NCBI GenBank assembly: GCA_022496805.1
Contig: CM040086.1
Coordinates: forward strand, 8,310,501-8,374,500
Reading direction: 5' to 3'
Origin: Pohlia nutans
Taxonomy: Eukaryota > Streptophyta > Bryopsida > Bryales > Mniaceae
DNA length: 64,000 nt
The position numbers and the translations under genes were made by a program. Below are positions 1 to 13,899 of the stretch, in pieces. How positions within the stretch are numbered: position 1 is the first letter of the stretch; each line of letters opens with the position of its first letter. Below the pieces are notes generated by a model. It saw nothing but the letters and a program-made list of their open reading frames with translations, was not told where the DNA came from and did no database searches.

Positions 1-410
1 CTCTCCAAATTCAGCAGTTTTGCAAAGATGCATTATAGAATGCAACTAGGAGGGATATTTTGAACTTGATGTATGAATCAAAGCTATACATTATAAATCT
101 TAAATTCTATCCATACGGTTAGATCTGTGATTTCTATCACCAATATTTCTTTATAAAATTTGAACTTGAAATTCAAGAATATTTTGTAATTCAATTACAA
201 ATAAGATATTGACAATCTATGGATGAGATTTGTTGTAATGCAATACTCTAAGTCTAGTACTTTTTGGAGATTTTTTGGTTGCTTAATTTTACAAGAGCAC
301 GTAACTTTACAAGAGCACATAACTTAAACTAAAATCTTTGACTTTTTTTTGGTGAAATGCTTCAACGTGAAAAGAGGCATAATGTTTTTCACAAGTCATC
401 CCCTTCATAA
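1..410. mobile_element. TTAA-MITE, 569-bp subfamily, partial copy
   Basis: This stretch aligns by eye with the interior of the complete elements at 52298-53108, 29694-30262 and 48809-49377. Shared landmarks are the CAGTTTTGCAAA block, the ATCCATACGGTTAGATCT block and the GGAGATTTTTTGGTTGC block. Its left terminus lies outside the window. The right terminus is not recognisable and similarity fades near 410. I see no coding content. Confidence 0.7.
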
Positions 411-495
411 AATTTTCCACAACAAGTTATAATTTTTTCGCAAATCATATGCCCAATTAGTTTACTTCTCCAAATTAAGAAGTGGAATCAGCTAA

Positions 496-724
496 GAGCA
501 ACTCCAGAAGTCTGCGGGATAGCACTCTGAACCGGAATCATACAGCGGGGGTAACACTGGCACTTTCAAACAGCAACAAACACCTCAAGACAAAAGCCAG
601 CTTCCAGTCTTGTCTTTAGGGTCATGAATTGAGTGGCGGTTTCCAGGGACACACTGGAAAAATGCTCACTTGTCATCCAAATTTTCAGAGTCCGGGGAGG
701 TTCCAGGGTCTTCTGGAGATGCTC
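496..724. mobile_element. foldback MITE, PIF/Harbinger-like ends
   Basis: The left end GAGCAACTCCAGAAG mirrors the right end CTTCTGGAGATGCTC, giving about 15 bp of terminal inverted repeat. The flanks are TAA and CAA, one mismatch from a 3-bp target duplication. GAGCATCTCCA-type ends are common in plant PIF/Harbinger MITEs, and the assignment rests on that. Open reading frames here are short and unconvincing. Confidence 0.5.
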
Positions 725-748
725 CAATGTAAATTCATTGCAAGCTAA

Positions 749-895
749 CACTACAACAAAATGAGGTTTTCTCAGTGGTCACTTCTCACTTGGTGAGTGC
801 AACTGGTCACATTTGGTTTTTGTCTTATGTGACTAGTTCCATTCACCAAGTGAGAAGTGACCACTGAGAAATGACCAATTTCCTCAAGTGTAGTG
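749..895. mobile_element. CACTA-type MITE (147 bp), TSD TAA
   Basis: It begins CACTACAAC and ends GTGTAGTG, the canonical CACTA terminus, and is flanked by TAA on both sides (746-748 and 896-898). Inside are near-perfect inverted arms, TCTCAGTGGTCACTTCTCAC and its complement, so the element folds into a hairpin. It carries no coding sequence. It lies just beyond the 3' end of the recognisable peroxidase exons. Confidence 0.85.
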
Positions 896-948
896 TAATA
901 GTCGGAGTTATCAGAGTTAGCACCAATATCGGTATGCAAACTGACACA

Positions 949-1110
949 GCGATCGCTATATCCGTTTAATTGGGAATTTCCGCCATATTGGGACTCTTTG
1001 AAGTCTACAACCGCCATAAATTCAATGAAAAACTCTATACCTGAAAATGTAGATTCCAAAGAGTCTCGATATGGCGGAAATTCCCAATTAAACGAATATG
1101 GCGATAGCGA
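949..1110. mobile_element. foldback element with ~50-bp arms
   Basis: The left arm, read through TTTAATTGGGAATTTCCGCC, recurs inverted at about 1057-1107, giving roughly 50-bp arms with a few mismatches around a short centre. I could not define a target duplication, so the superfamily is unknown. It sits between the CACTA MITE and the last visible peroxidase exon. Confidence 0.6.
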
Positions 1111-1152
1111 GGCCATTCAGAAACTAATTCCAGGGAGCTAATGGGGCTGAAG

Positions 1153-3216
<2,064 letters not shown>

Positions 3217-3254
3217 GAAACAATTGCAATCCTCTCCGTTCACTGCTACTCAGG

Positions 3255-3262
3255 CTATATAT
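3255..3262 (-). promoter_or_regulatory. putative TATA box of the peroxidase
   Basis: On the minus strand this reads ATATATAG, about 40 bp upstream of the chosen start at 3216, implying a very short leader. Position and sequence fit a core promoter. Inferred only. Confidence 0.4.
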
Positions 3263-4080
3263 CGAATTCGAACTCACAAAAGTCGGCCTTTCAGATGCTT
3301 CGATCAATTGAATGAGAAAGTTACAAAATTCAGGAGCCGGCTCAAAAGTCAAACTGCTCGAGATGATCTAAACCTGTCAGGCACTCTGCAATCACAGTGT
3401 CGACAGACGAAGAACTAAATATATAGTGCATCGAAAGAACAGTACTTACTACTGATTGCCAAATCCAGAACAGTACTAGTTACTGCTGATTAAATTCCAG
3501 CTACAATCTCGAGAGCAACGCAACTGTGATATACTCTGGCGCCTCTGGTACTTAGAAAGGGCCGCTAGCTGATGGAAGCTCAGAAATCTTTTTATATGCA
3601 ATTGCAATGAAGACTGCTCAGATCAGTTCAGGTTGAATGGGAACTCGAAACGCACAGCTAGATCGATCAACATAGAGCTATATATCAATGGCTCAATGCA
3701 TGAATGATGCAGCTAGCGCACAGTGGTCTGCCAATCACGAGGATGAATAGTAACATAACTGATTGCAGACCGTTTGGTTTGGCCAGCCGGTCCGGCCTCG
3801 GCAATTCCAGTCATGTCGTCCGGACAATTTCAAGTAGAAGGGGAGAAAGCTAACTTCTGCGTCCCACATGGATGGTGAGTTCGGCTCCCAGTCGATGGGG
3901 GTGAAATTCAAAGCTGGCAATTATTACTGTTTTTCTAGAATCTGCAGTGACGTACTGATTCTAAGCTAATAATCTGATCCAACACTGGGTATGCATCGGG
4001 GTATGCATTCAGGTAGATTCGAGAGCTGAGTGTGATCAAGTACACAGTTTCTTGTATATAGAATTGAATGGAAGCGTTAA
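3263..4080. other. peroxidase upstream region, no gene seen
   Basis: Mixed-composition intergenic DNA upstream of the peroxidase. I see no coding frame with family similarity, no RNA gene and no clear repeat. Regulatory elements may lie here but I cannot name any. Confidence 0.5.
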
Positions 4081-4369
4081 GAGCATCCCCACTCCTACAC
4101 GCTGAAATTATTCATTTACATTTGAAGAGCCCTTGCACTTACACTCCCCCACCCTTGGAGGCCCCTCACACATCAAAAGTGCACATTAAATAGTCGATGG
4201 ACCAATCACAAGTAGAATGTGGGAATATAGACAACTAAATAGTGATTTGGAGGGTCGTTTATTAACACGCTAGGATCCAAAGTCAAGAGATATTTTGGAA
4301 GGGCCCTTGGGACTTTCGATCTAGTTCTGGAGTGGGAGGGACTCTGGAAGAGCTGCGGTGGAGCTGCTC
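4081..4369. mobile_element. foldback MITE with GAGCATC-type ends
   Basis: The left end GAGCATCCCCACTCC pairs loosely with the right end GGTGGAGCTGCTC. Flanks are TAA on the left and TTA on the right, so the TWA-type duplication is imperfect. It resembles 496-724 in its ends only. Assignment to PIF/Harbinger is tentative. Confidence 0.45.
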
Positions 4370-5091
4370 TTAGGGCAGGCTTCCATGTGGGGATCGGTTC
4401 ACTGAAAGGCACTTTAAGACAAGAATTGAGGTCTCAAGAACCACCCATGCTCCACCCATTTCGGTACAAATGAAACATATACTCTTAACTTCTCATGGAT
4501 TCACCCATTTTGGTAGAGCTTTCTCCTTTTGAGGACCGGCCATCCATACATGGAAGGAGGCCCTTAGTCTTTTCCGTTTTTTTTACTAAGTAGCCTGTGA
4601 GGAGGTTGTTTACACTCCCCGGGTTCCATGATAGATCCTTTCCTGGATAGGACCTGGCCGGGTAGGTTTAGCACGAAGAAACTCCAGGCCTCCCCTCTTC
4701 ATGGCAGTGGGTGGCGAGTTTGTCCAATGCATGAGAATTGCAGTCACTGCATCATTCATCGCAGTCCTTTTTTTGCCACCTCACTTATGCAAATCATTTC
4801 TGCCGAGATCACATCTTTCTCACCCGGCTCTACCTGGCTTGTAAGTTAAGTCCGCTATATTTTGCCCCATTTTTTTCTCGATCATTTACCACTGTCTCTT
4901 AGTTTCCTGCACAAGCAACTCTCCGCTGGCTCTTGGTATTAATTATCATCAGCTGCTTCTCACGCTTGACGGTATTGAGCAGTGATGGGTGGGTATTTTT
5001 CAAAGGATACTTCAAATGTAACTTGGATTTGGATAAGTTACCGCCACTAAGGATCAGGGAAATGAAGAGCATGCACATTCTTCTCCCTTTA
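4370..5091. other. intergenic, nothing recognised
   Basis: Short open frames only, with no domain I recognise and no obvious inverted or direct repeat. Confidence 0.5.
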
Positions 5092-5508
5092 AGGTGGTTA
5101 CCCCATTCCCAACAGAATAAGAAATACGGATATGAGGCATTGAAATTATTTAGTGGTATTATTTTTTAGAGATAGACATGATGAATTAGATTCCAACACA
5201 AGTTGAAACATAATTTTTGGATGAAGAATGAATTAGTTACAAATTTTCAAAGTTGAAGTATGACGCATCCCATTCACGTCATATAGGTACACCTCTTTCT
5301 GTCTAAAGAAGATTTGTGTTGCACACAGTAAAGATGCTTGAACCAACAACAACGAATCCATAACCACGCTTACACATACTAAAACCAACAAGAGAGAACC
5401 CATTACCAACTGTAACTCATGCTACAACCAACACCGTTGGAGCATTGATTGTGGATAATGTCCCTAGCTGTTGGTAAAAGGAGCAAGTTGGGAATGGGGT
5501 AACCACCT
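5092..5508. mobile_element. TA-flanked MITE, family AGGTGGTTACCCC, copy 1 (417 bp)
   Basis: The ends AGGTGGTTACCCCATTCCCA and its complement are perfect inverted repeats. TA lies outside both ends (5090-5091, 5509-5510). A second copy of exactly the same length sits in inverse orientation at 15159-15575, also bounded by TA. The 2-bp TA target fits the Tc1/mariner superfamily. Non-coding. Confidence 0.85.
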
Positions 5509-5652
5509 TAATTCACCCTTTGACCACTATAACCACATTCAAGATTTGGTGTCACAAGTTATCGTCTTCACACCCTTGTACCACTATAATCACCCTCTAT
5601 CTAAACATGAACCAATCGCAATCACTATACTCATGGGTAACCATTATTGTCT

Positions 5653-5740
5653 TTCTTCTTGTCTTCCTCTTGTCTTTCTTCTTGTCTTTCCTCTTGTCTT
5701 TCTTCCTGTCTTCCTTCATTTCTTTCTTCTCGTTAAAACC
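5653..5740. repeat. polypyrimidine tract, CTTCTTGTCTTT-like units
   Basis: A run of CTTCTTGTCTTTC-like units on the plus strand, essentially C and T with few interruptions. It produces spurious Leu/Phe/Ser-rich reading frames. Confidence 0.7.
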
Positions 5741-5827
5741 TTAAGGGCACGTTAATCCCTAGGCATCCCTAGCTTTTTTGGGCTTAAAATCATCATTTCT
5801 TTTGATGTATTATAGGTCTAAATCTCC

Positions 5828-5854
5828 GGGGGGGGGGGGGGGGGGGGGGGGGGG
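5828..5854. repeat. 27-nt poly(G) run
   Basis: An uninterrupted run of 27 G residues. Such tracts are rare and error-prone; the exact length should not be trusted. Confidence 0.9.
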
Positions 5855-8078
5855 CATTGGCGAAAATCGTAGAAACAACGTGCGATAAAAAATAGGGTTC
5901 CATATATTCCTTGTAGATAAATTTTGTAAAAAACATACATGTAAAATACATTGTTCTAAATTGTGAAACTACATTATAAGTAATATAGCATTCGATATAT
6001 CATGGAAGATTTATTTTACCGGTACATATAAATTACCATGCCAAATATTTTTTATAGGGGGTAGGTGTAGACGGGCAATGGTCCGCTAGGGGTATTCTTC
6101 TTTGGACACACTAATTTGGTTATTTTGTTCCTAAGCCTCTAAAGTTTGTCTGGTTTATTCATTTTGATCAAGTAAAAAGACCCTAAAACGATGAAAAAAA
6201 AGTCGTGCGCCTCAACATAGTTAAGATGTATATTCTTATCGAGTCTTTTTTTTATAATTTTAAAATTTTGGATCTTTTCATAGATGTGAGAAAAAGTGCT
6301 AAATTTTGGAATTTGCAGGCATCATAGTACACAATTTATTAGATTTTTATTACTAAAATTAATTATTTTGTGCATTGGACCACTTAATATAAGTCATACT
6401 CAAAAATGATATTAAAATAAAATTATTTGATATTCCAAATTATGCTTGTTTTCAAGAATTTTAGGTACAAAGGACAAAACATACTTTTTCAATTAAACAA
6501 TTCATTAAAAATTCTTAAAATTCTTTGATTGTGATGAATTTTTTTTTCTTGATACATTACAAGTGTTGAAAGCTAAAACTTCATTTTGTGAAATCATACT
6601 TTATTATATTAAAAAGTTGAAGTCGTTTGATACAGTGCAACAAACTAACATTGTAGCCAGACGACGTTTTTGGGTACGTCAAGCCGACCATTGCCCAAAC
6701 TATGAAAAGCAACTGGCTGTCAGAAATTAATTTTGGATGAAAACAGAGTCTTTTACATCCGACTTCTGGGATGACAACCTGGCGCTGCAAGTTCAGCGTC
6801 CCAATGACGGTATCCAAAATGTGTAGACATTCAAAATGTGCTCTGCAGCAATTATTTCCAGCGTAGGAGTGACTTCACTTTGGTCCCTCTACTAGTGCTC
6901 ACCCTAAACACAGAGGTTTTGAACTCTAAAAGTGTGCTATTAAACACAACTATTCCTTATGTTTAAAGTCTTTTTCATTGCCTAAGTGGTTTTGTCTTTC
7001 TTGATGCTTGCATTTTTTTCCCCATGTTCTTAACTTAAATAGGTTGCACAAGCCCTTTAGCATGAGTCTGCACTTTCAAAACTGAACTAAAGTGGTAAGT
7101 AAAAAAAATGGGGAGTAAGAATAAAAAATGGGGTATAAGTAAAATACCCCTATTTAAATAGCCACCTAGAAAAATTATAAGTACTAATAGGATACAATTA
7201 ATTACCAAGTTTTACATTTATTTTAAAATATACCATCTCATATAATTAATTATTCAAGGTAAATAGCCCTCATTTAAATAGGTCATTATTGCAAGTGTAT
7301 GCAAAATATACAAGGGAATGCCCCCCCCGAGGTCTAAATGTCAGTGAGGTATAGGAATCTCAACTGTACAATCTTGTAATATACATGTTGTAGATCATGT
7401 GAATCAAATTTGGAGTCATTTGGCCATATAGATTGCAAGATCGTAGTGTTTTAGTGTAAAAAAAGGATGTTAAAAATTTCTTGGCAACACAATTAGAGGT
7501 GAAATTTGTTTTCAAAATTACTCAAATGAAAAATCTTTCTACTATAAAGTAGTTCAAAATCATCATTTAAACATATTGGTACCAAAAAAAACTCATGAAA
7601 AAATCTAATGTGCCCTAAAATGGCCTTGCAATGTCAAAAGTAGCCCAAAAAGTGACCGATTTGACCCAAAAAGCAAAAAGTGTCCAAACTAGACCCGTGC
7701 ACTAAAACAACTCCTAATCATTTAAAACAACATGAATTGACATTAAAACTTTACCATGATAACTAGACTTCAACAGGAATCTAAACCAATAATTTTTTGT
7801 TTATTGAGAATGGACATGGGATGAAGGAGATAAAAGCCCCCGAAGTTGCAGCCATCAAAATGCCCCAAAAAAGACCCTTACTTTCAAATGATCATCAAAA
7901 ATTCAATACATCTCGAATTGATCTGAAATTTTTACCACTCATTCCATACATCATGAAGGGGTTCTTTTTTCAAAATTTCATTAAATTCAGACACTTTTTG
8001 CAAAATTTACAGCTCTTTGAAGGTGAAAGCACCCCAAAAAATGTTTAAAAAATGAACGTCGGGACGGTTAGGGGTTAA
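5855..8078. other. AT-rich intergenic DNA ending in a lone TTAA-MITE terminus
   Basis: No gene is supported in this 2.2 kb. At 8061-8078 the motif GGGACGGTTAGGGG followed by TTAA matches a right terminus of the TTAA-MITE group, but I could not find its left partner. Another degenerate terminus, CACTAAAGGGTTAA, lies at 8164-8177. Confidence 0.5.
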
Positions 8079-9831
8079 AACCTTACAACTCAACTTCAAA
8101 TACTTCACGGATTATGAGATATGCTAATTGTAAGAGACCCAGTAACCACAATGTGGTTAGCTGGGCACTAAAGGGTTAATTTTGAGTACATCTGTAAACA
8201 ATACTTTGAAAATTCATAACTTATTCATAGGATGTCCAAATAATGCATGCTAAAAGTGTGTAGGAATCCTCTGTCACTTAGCAATTAAATATTAATTATA
8301 TAGAAAATATTCTTGATTACTATTATTGACAATTAAAAACGTGCCTTAGCATGGGTGCAGACCAATGATCTCAGAACCACTTTATGACATTTAGAACATT
8401 ATGTGACCTCCCACATAAATGGTATCCACTTTTGCTACCTAGTGCATACAGTACTCATGATACCTCTATAATATCCGACAATACCCTTGATATATTAAGG
8501 TGATACCATGATGATATCCACGAATATCACCTCATGAAGTTGCTACATATTTAAATGATGATGAGCATCCTTGCCACATTTTAATTTCATTTTCATTTTT
8601 TTCTTTGTATGTTTAGCAGCCCCATTTTTTTGGGGTAGAAATCCAGCTAATTTTAGCCAGTTTTGAGATCACTGGTGCAGACGGAAGCGTTTTCTACACA
8701 CAGCAAAATTAATGAATAACTTAGTGCTGACTGTGTGTGGTGTGCTGTGTGTGGCACAAGTTCCACAAGCAAGCGAGGACATGCACACAATGGGAGTCCT
8801 TGAGTCAGTGGTTTCTGACAGTCTGTTGCAATGCATGACCTCAACTGACCTCACCTATCAATTGACCTCACCAGGACTACATTCCAAATATAAAAACAAA
8901 CATGCATTTTTTACTTCTTTTTTTAAATTTAAATTTATTTTTAAATTATTTTTAAATACACCAACTCAAGGACTTCCGCTATCATTCTTTTTATTCATAG
9001 CATAATAGAATAGTGCAATCATGGAGCACCCTTTTTAAAATTGGATTGAAAGAGTCTAATCTTCACTTAGAACCACTTTTCTAAATAATGAGGGAATGCT
9101 ATTTGTATTCCATGAATTTTGGGATTATCGTGTCGTTGCCACATGTACCTAGTTTCTTATTATAATTCACCATGGTTCCATTGCAAAAGGGCAATCGAGT
9201 AAATTGAAAACAAGAAGGGTTGTGTACAGAGTCTATGCAGAGTCTACAATCTTATATATTAAGCAATTTATGACACAACTTACACATGAACAATCCCTTG
9301 GTCCCTTCATCAATAGAGTCATAGGCCTAAGGGAACTTGTGGGAACTCCCCTGTAGTATTGGGGAGGTCACGAGTTAAGTTCCACTCCCATGGGTAGTGC
9401 AAAGAGTCTCACTTTAAAGTATTTTTCAACTCACCATAGACTAGTTTTACTGTTTTTTTGAACTAAAATTGTTGTTGAAGGTAAATATGAAGTGAATTTC
9501 CACTTTGAGACACTCCACTTTTTGGTTAACTCTAATGGCTCCCATTGCTCTATTATGCTATGTCACATCCTCACATCCTCAGCTTTCCTCTTATTGCATC
9601 TTTATATAAAGAATGGGAAAATGGGTTTCATGATATTCAATGTATCAACCATGACTAATACTAATGTGTCAGAGGGTCTTTTTGATGACAAGTGTCACAC
9701 AATTTGAATCAGCTTTTATAAAATATTTTTAAAAAAGGACTATGATTGCTTTAATAATAACACTGGTGTGAGACCATTGAATGTTCATTCATGATTACGA
9801 ACATGTTAGAGCATTCCCAGGAAGCAACTGG
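8079..9831. other. intergenic, no gene; possible SINE-like trace near 9318-9430
   Basis: AT-rich sequence with short frames only. Around 9318-9430 the spacing of CCTAAGGGAACTTGTGG and GAGTTAAGTTCC vaguely recalls pol III box A and B of a tRNA-derived SINE, but the match is too weak to call. Confidence 0.35.
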
Positions 9832-9913
9832 ATCCCATACAGTTTTTTTTTTTTTTTTTTTTTTTTTTGAAACAAATGAAACGGAATTTCATTGCAAAAG
9901 AAAGGAACTTATC

Positions 9914-11141
9914 CAGTGGTGATTTTTCACAAGGTCCCTAACATGTCTAGGGACATGTTCAGGAAAAAAAAACATTTCCAGTGGACGGGTTCTAAAAAAT
10001 TGAACTGGTTTTTGGACAGGTTAAATTCACTTTGGACGGGTTCTAAATTTTATTTTATTTTTATGTAAAATTTCCCAAAAAAATAAATGGTGCAAATATC
10101 AATTACATTATGTCATATATGACATGTGAATGTAAGCATAATGGAGTCAAACCACTAATACCTAATCAAAATACCAATCTTCAAGAGCTCAATTCACCTG
10201 CACACAATGATTCATCAACTACAATATTTAGAACCTTTGTAACACAATGTCAAAGATTATGATTGAAGGTACACTTAGAAATTGAATAATTAATATTTTA
10301 TATAAGCATGTTCAAAATTTTATAAATTGTAGTGCTCACAGGAATCACCATAACTCTCCTCCACAAGTTACTCAAACCAGGCCAATTGATAAACCACTCT
10401 GAAGTGGTGACTGCAAACTCCCAAGCTTCAAATAAAGACTTGTTTGGGATCATTTCCCTCATAGTTTCCACCATCTCCAAGCACCCACCTCGACATCGAT
10501 CTTGTTCTTCTTCAGAACTCTGGAATTTCACAAACAACCTCTCCAACCACTCTTCAGTAATACGAGTTCTCTCATCATCATTTGCAGGGTAGAGATTGGG
10601 ACTAGAGAGCTTGCATGCATTGAAGATGCCTAAGTCTAGAAACTTGTTATTCAGTGCATCCACCACCCTCTGCACATACTCTGCCCCAATGAGTTTGCAT
10701 TCCTCAATTGTACCAGCTCGCTGTGTAACACTCCCTAAATGCATTGGATAGGTTTTTTGGCCACCATCTGCAACTGGATATGCCATCTCCATAGAAGTAA
10801 CACATGTCTCCAAAAATGGCCACAATACCGTTGAACCTCTTCCAAATGCTGCACCTCTAGCTACTAGAAAACGTCTACTCAATACTGTGATACAAATGTT
10901 TAAATGGCCTCCAATTTGAGTAATATCCACATGGTCACTTAATTTATTTTTTTCTAAACATTACGGGACGGGTATTTTCAATTTGCAACCGGTTTTGGGA
11001 CGGGTTGTTTTTTTTTCAACCTTTCCATGGACGGGTTGATTTTAAAATCACCGGTTTTGGGACGGGTTGCAATTTTTTTTGCCTTTCAATTCAAGATTTT
11101 TGGACGTGGACGGGCTAGAACTTTGTGAAAAATCAGCCCTG
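9914..11141 (-). mobile_element. hAT element, decayed, 8-bp TSD AACTTATC
   Basis: The ends CAGTGGTGATTTTTCACAA (left) and TTGTGAAAAATCAGCCCTG (right) are inverted repeats with the CAG...CTG termini of hAT transposons. AACTTATC is duplicated outside both ends (9906-9913 and 11142-11149). The 1,228-bp element holds a C-terminal transposase-like fragment on the minus strand. ACGGGTT and CCGGTTTTGGGACGGG motifs recur as subterminal repeats near both ends. Confidence 0.85.
10298..10930 (-). pseudogene. hAT transposase C-terminal remnant (ZNF862/DUF4371-like)
   Basis: An open frame of about 210 codons without a credible ATG. It contains FLDLGIFNACKLSSP, EEWLERLF, NKSLFEAW and VMVIPVSTT. These resemble the C-terminal region of hAT-related proteins, where a segment ending IPVSTT leads into the hAT dimerisation motif (family knowledge from memory). 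The frame stops just after VSTT, so the dimerisation tail and the upstream catalytic core are missing. Its position inside a structure with hAT ends and 8-bp duplication supports the call. It is probably non-functional. Confidence 0.6.
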
Positions 11142-11675
11142 AACTTATCATACAACCAGGACAGCCACAAAGTGGCCTGCCCAACGGTGACGGACAGACG
11201 GACCCGACACGAGACAAGGGACAACCAACACGTCCCCGGCCACCGCAGAGCACAGAGAGGGGCCTTGAGGCTCCTGACGGCCCCGCCGTGGAGGCCGGGG
11301 CTCCCAGGCCTCGCCGGGGAGGCGCTCAGGGTGGCTGGAAGATGAACCCGGCGTGAGGACCCGTGGGGACCCACTGCGGCTTCCCATCAATCATGCTAGC
11401 AAAGAAATCGAACCTACACCTCCTGTTCTTGAAGGAGAATCCCATACAGTTTAGGACGCACTGGCTGGAGGGGTCATTCCGGGGCAAGTCTGAGCTCCGA
11501 AGGCTGAGACGAGAAACTGCCCAACAGTCTCACTACATGGGCCCCAGAATGGTGACATTATACCCATATATATTATACACTCAAATAAAATATATGATGT
11601 ATTTAAATTTGTTACAGTGAAATACAACAACAATCACATACTTCTATGAAACAAAAAGGGTCTTTGGGACATTGA

Positions 11676-12014
11676 GGGCCACTTAACACTATGGGTGTCC
11701 AAATCGAAAGGTTGTGAGATTGAGTGATCAAACTTTGTTGAGAGTTCAAAGAAATGGGCTGAAAATAGGCAATAAAATATAGTAAGTTTCAATTTTTATG
11801 AAAAAAATTCGACGGCCTCTTGACCATAGTTTGGGTTTCCATTCATGTGTCACCTTAGTCAAAAAGTGTTGCCATGTAGGCATTTTGGAGGGCGACGACC
11901 CTTGGACTTTGGCCTCTAGTGTGAAGGGTCAAGAGGCCGAATTCTTGGTTTCTTGCAATACGATTAATGGAAATTGACGGCCTCTCGACCTTCGGCTATA
12001 GCGTGAAGCGACCC
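11676..12014. mobile_element. PIF/Harbinger-type MITE copy 1, TSD TGA
   Basis: The ends GGGCCACTTAACAC and GCGTGAAGCGACCC are inverted, with TGA on both sides (11673-11675 and 12015-12017). Two relatives at 39723-40058 and 61642-61936 share internal motifs such as GGCCTCTCGACCTTCG and also have perfect 3-bp duplications. Non-coding. Confidence 0.85.
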
Positions 12015-12017
12015 TGA

Positions 12018-13009
12018 TGGATCAAAGTGTCCCTAGTAAGTGCTCCTACTGTAAGTGTTGGCCTTGAAATTTAATCAATCTCATCCACTAGCACATGAGA
12101 ATGACTACACTAAATGGTGTATTTTGTGTCCCAGAATACTATTTTAAAAACCGAACACTATTTAATTTTAGGGAGATATAGTGTCCTTGTAAGAAAAAAA
12201 TGAATGTAGTGTTCCTATGACCGGGCCTATGACATATGGCAACTTTGTAATCAATATGGCATGCCACCTCATGTCACTCTCATTATTTAGAAAGAACATG
12301 GCATTCTCAATGAAAGTGAGGATGACAAGTGGCGAACTCTTATGTAGTGCCAAGGAACACTATTTTTCTTCACCTTTGTACAAATTTTAGTAAAAGACAT
12401 CAATTCTCTACAGACACTAAATACAACATTTAGTGTAGTTGACTACTGTGAAATTACACACCGGTACAATTACATATGTACAATGCATACCATACAATTA
12501 TACACGTGATATTGTACAATTGAAAAATTCACCCCTATTCTAAATCGGAGTAAATCCTCCTTTGATGTTATTGCAAGAGAACAAAAATTGCCCCTTGCTT
12601 TGTGTATGTAGGGGCCGATCTTAAAAATAATCCCTTTTTTCAAGGGTTTAAATTTTTTCAAGGGTCCTGTAAGACAAAATTGGAACCGTAGGCCCCATAT
12701 TTGCAAAAACAAATTCCAAAAAAAAAACCCTAGGGGTGCCTAAAATGAAAATTTAAAAAAACATAACCCATAAGTGAACAATGCTTACATTAATGTTGAG
12801 GGGGGTTTTGGAACATTTCATACATCAGTCTATCAAAAGTCAACAAAGCAACTCTTGTATCTATTGTACTTGGGCGCCAACTTTACGGCGGCCTCAGGGT
12901 CGGTGTCCTTCAAACATGGATCAATTGACGCGCCTTGTAAGCCTTATGATTCGCCTATTATTTTCATTAATTTTGATTGCATTCAAATGAATGGATTATT
13001 CATATGGGA
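12018..13009. other. intergenic, nothing recognised
   Basis: AT-rich DNA with short frames only and no supported gene or repeat boundary. Confidence 0.5.
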
Positions 13010-13013
13010 TTAA

Positions 13014-13535
13014 CCTTTTGACGCTCATGAGTCTACATGGTGGACAATGAGCATATTCACATTATTCTCTTGACTACATACAAGGACAGTTTTCATTCAT
13101 CCATCCAAATTTCTCTAAGTCCATGTACCAGTTAATTATCATTTGTATAGTATGAATTTTCAAAATAAGATTGTGATTTTTTTAAAACAACAAAATTGGT
13201 TTATGTCAAGTTTCATTCTTAGTTTTAAGTGAGACTTTAAACATGATTTTCCAAAATAAGTAGGATCAAATAATGGAAATCATACCATCTCATAGTGCAT
13301 GTTATTCCAAATTCATTGCAATTACTTAATTTTTGGCTAAATTGGGATTATTAATTGAAGTTTAAAAATAAAATATTGAAAATTTAATTATAATTTATTA
13401 ATTAAAAAACTATGATAAGCTCAACCATATAGATGTGATCCTCACATTGACATTTTATAATTTAGCTTAGTACATCAACTCCATTTTTGTTATTCATCTA
13501 ACATTTTATAACGCATCTTCAAAATCAATGTTAAT
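13014..13535. mobile_element. TTAA-MITE, 'TTTATGTCAAGTTTCATTC' subfamily, copy 1
   Basis: The left edge is TTAA (13010-13013) followed by CCTTTTGACGCTC. It aligns well with 50376-50906 through the block TTTATGTCAAGTTTCATTC and a shared tail ATAACG.ATCTT. The right terminus is not clear; a TTAA at 13531-13534 is a candidate. Confidence 0.6.
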
Positions 13536-13540
13536 AAGGA

Positions 13541-13765
13541 AATGGCTTGATATGGGTACCACCTTTAGGCATCTCACATAGTGTGACCTATGCCGAACGC
13601 ATTTTATGTGTGCTAGAAATTCCGCCTTTAACACCATGTATATAGTTCCAGCCATGGTGTCTATAACACCCTCTAATTTTTGTAAATTCCCAATGTTTTT
13701 TTTTACCAAATAGATATTTTTCAAAAATCACACTATTTTTGGAGAGGTTATCCACATCAAGCCAT
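13541..13765. repeat. dispersed repeat with TGGCTTGATATGGGTACC ends
   Basis: TGGCTTGATATGGGTACC at the left is partly mirrored by GGTTATCCACATCAAGCCA at the right. This copy is uninterrupted and provides the empty target for the Tc1-like element. The sequence ACACCATGTATATAGTTCCA here equals the two flanks of 17956-19596 joined. Confidence 0.65.
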
Positions 13766-13899
13766 CACTCTGAATTGGGATGTCAAACGGTTAATTCAAG
13801 ATTCAAAGCGATTGGAAAAAGAATAAATCAATGAAGTAGGAGTATATGATTTTGTAATGAAAATGGAAAGATGTTCAGTAACCTCCAAAATGGATTTTA

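Larger units (their letters stand above)
9846..11438 (-). mobile_element. SINE-like retroposon with poly(A), split by a hAT element, 14-bp TSD
   Basis: ATCCCATACAGTTT occurs at both borders (9832-9845 and 11439-11452). A run of T at the left border is the poly(A) tail of a minus-strand insertion. Without the nested hAT (9914-11141 plus its 8-bp duplication) the retroposon is about 350 bp, SINE-sized. On the minus strand GGTTCGATTTC (11404-11414) resembles a pol III B box near the 5' end. No box A is evident, so the copy may be 5'-truncated. The tail before poly(A), ending CATTTGTTTC, resembles that of the insertion at 35675-35802. Confidence 0.75.

Noticed and set aside
5471..5755. Leu/Phe/Ser-rich ORF resembling a transmembrane protein
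   Set aside because: Comes from the polypyrimidine CTTCTTGTCTTT repeat, without a credible gene context.
11048..11390. Pro/Arg/Ser-rich ORFs at 11048-11390
   Set aside because: They fall in the GC-rich body of the SINE-like retroposon and look like non-coding sequence read by chance.
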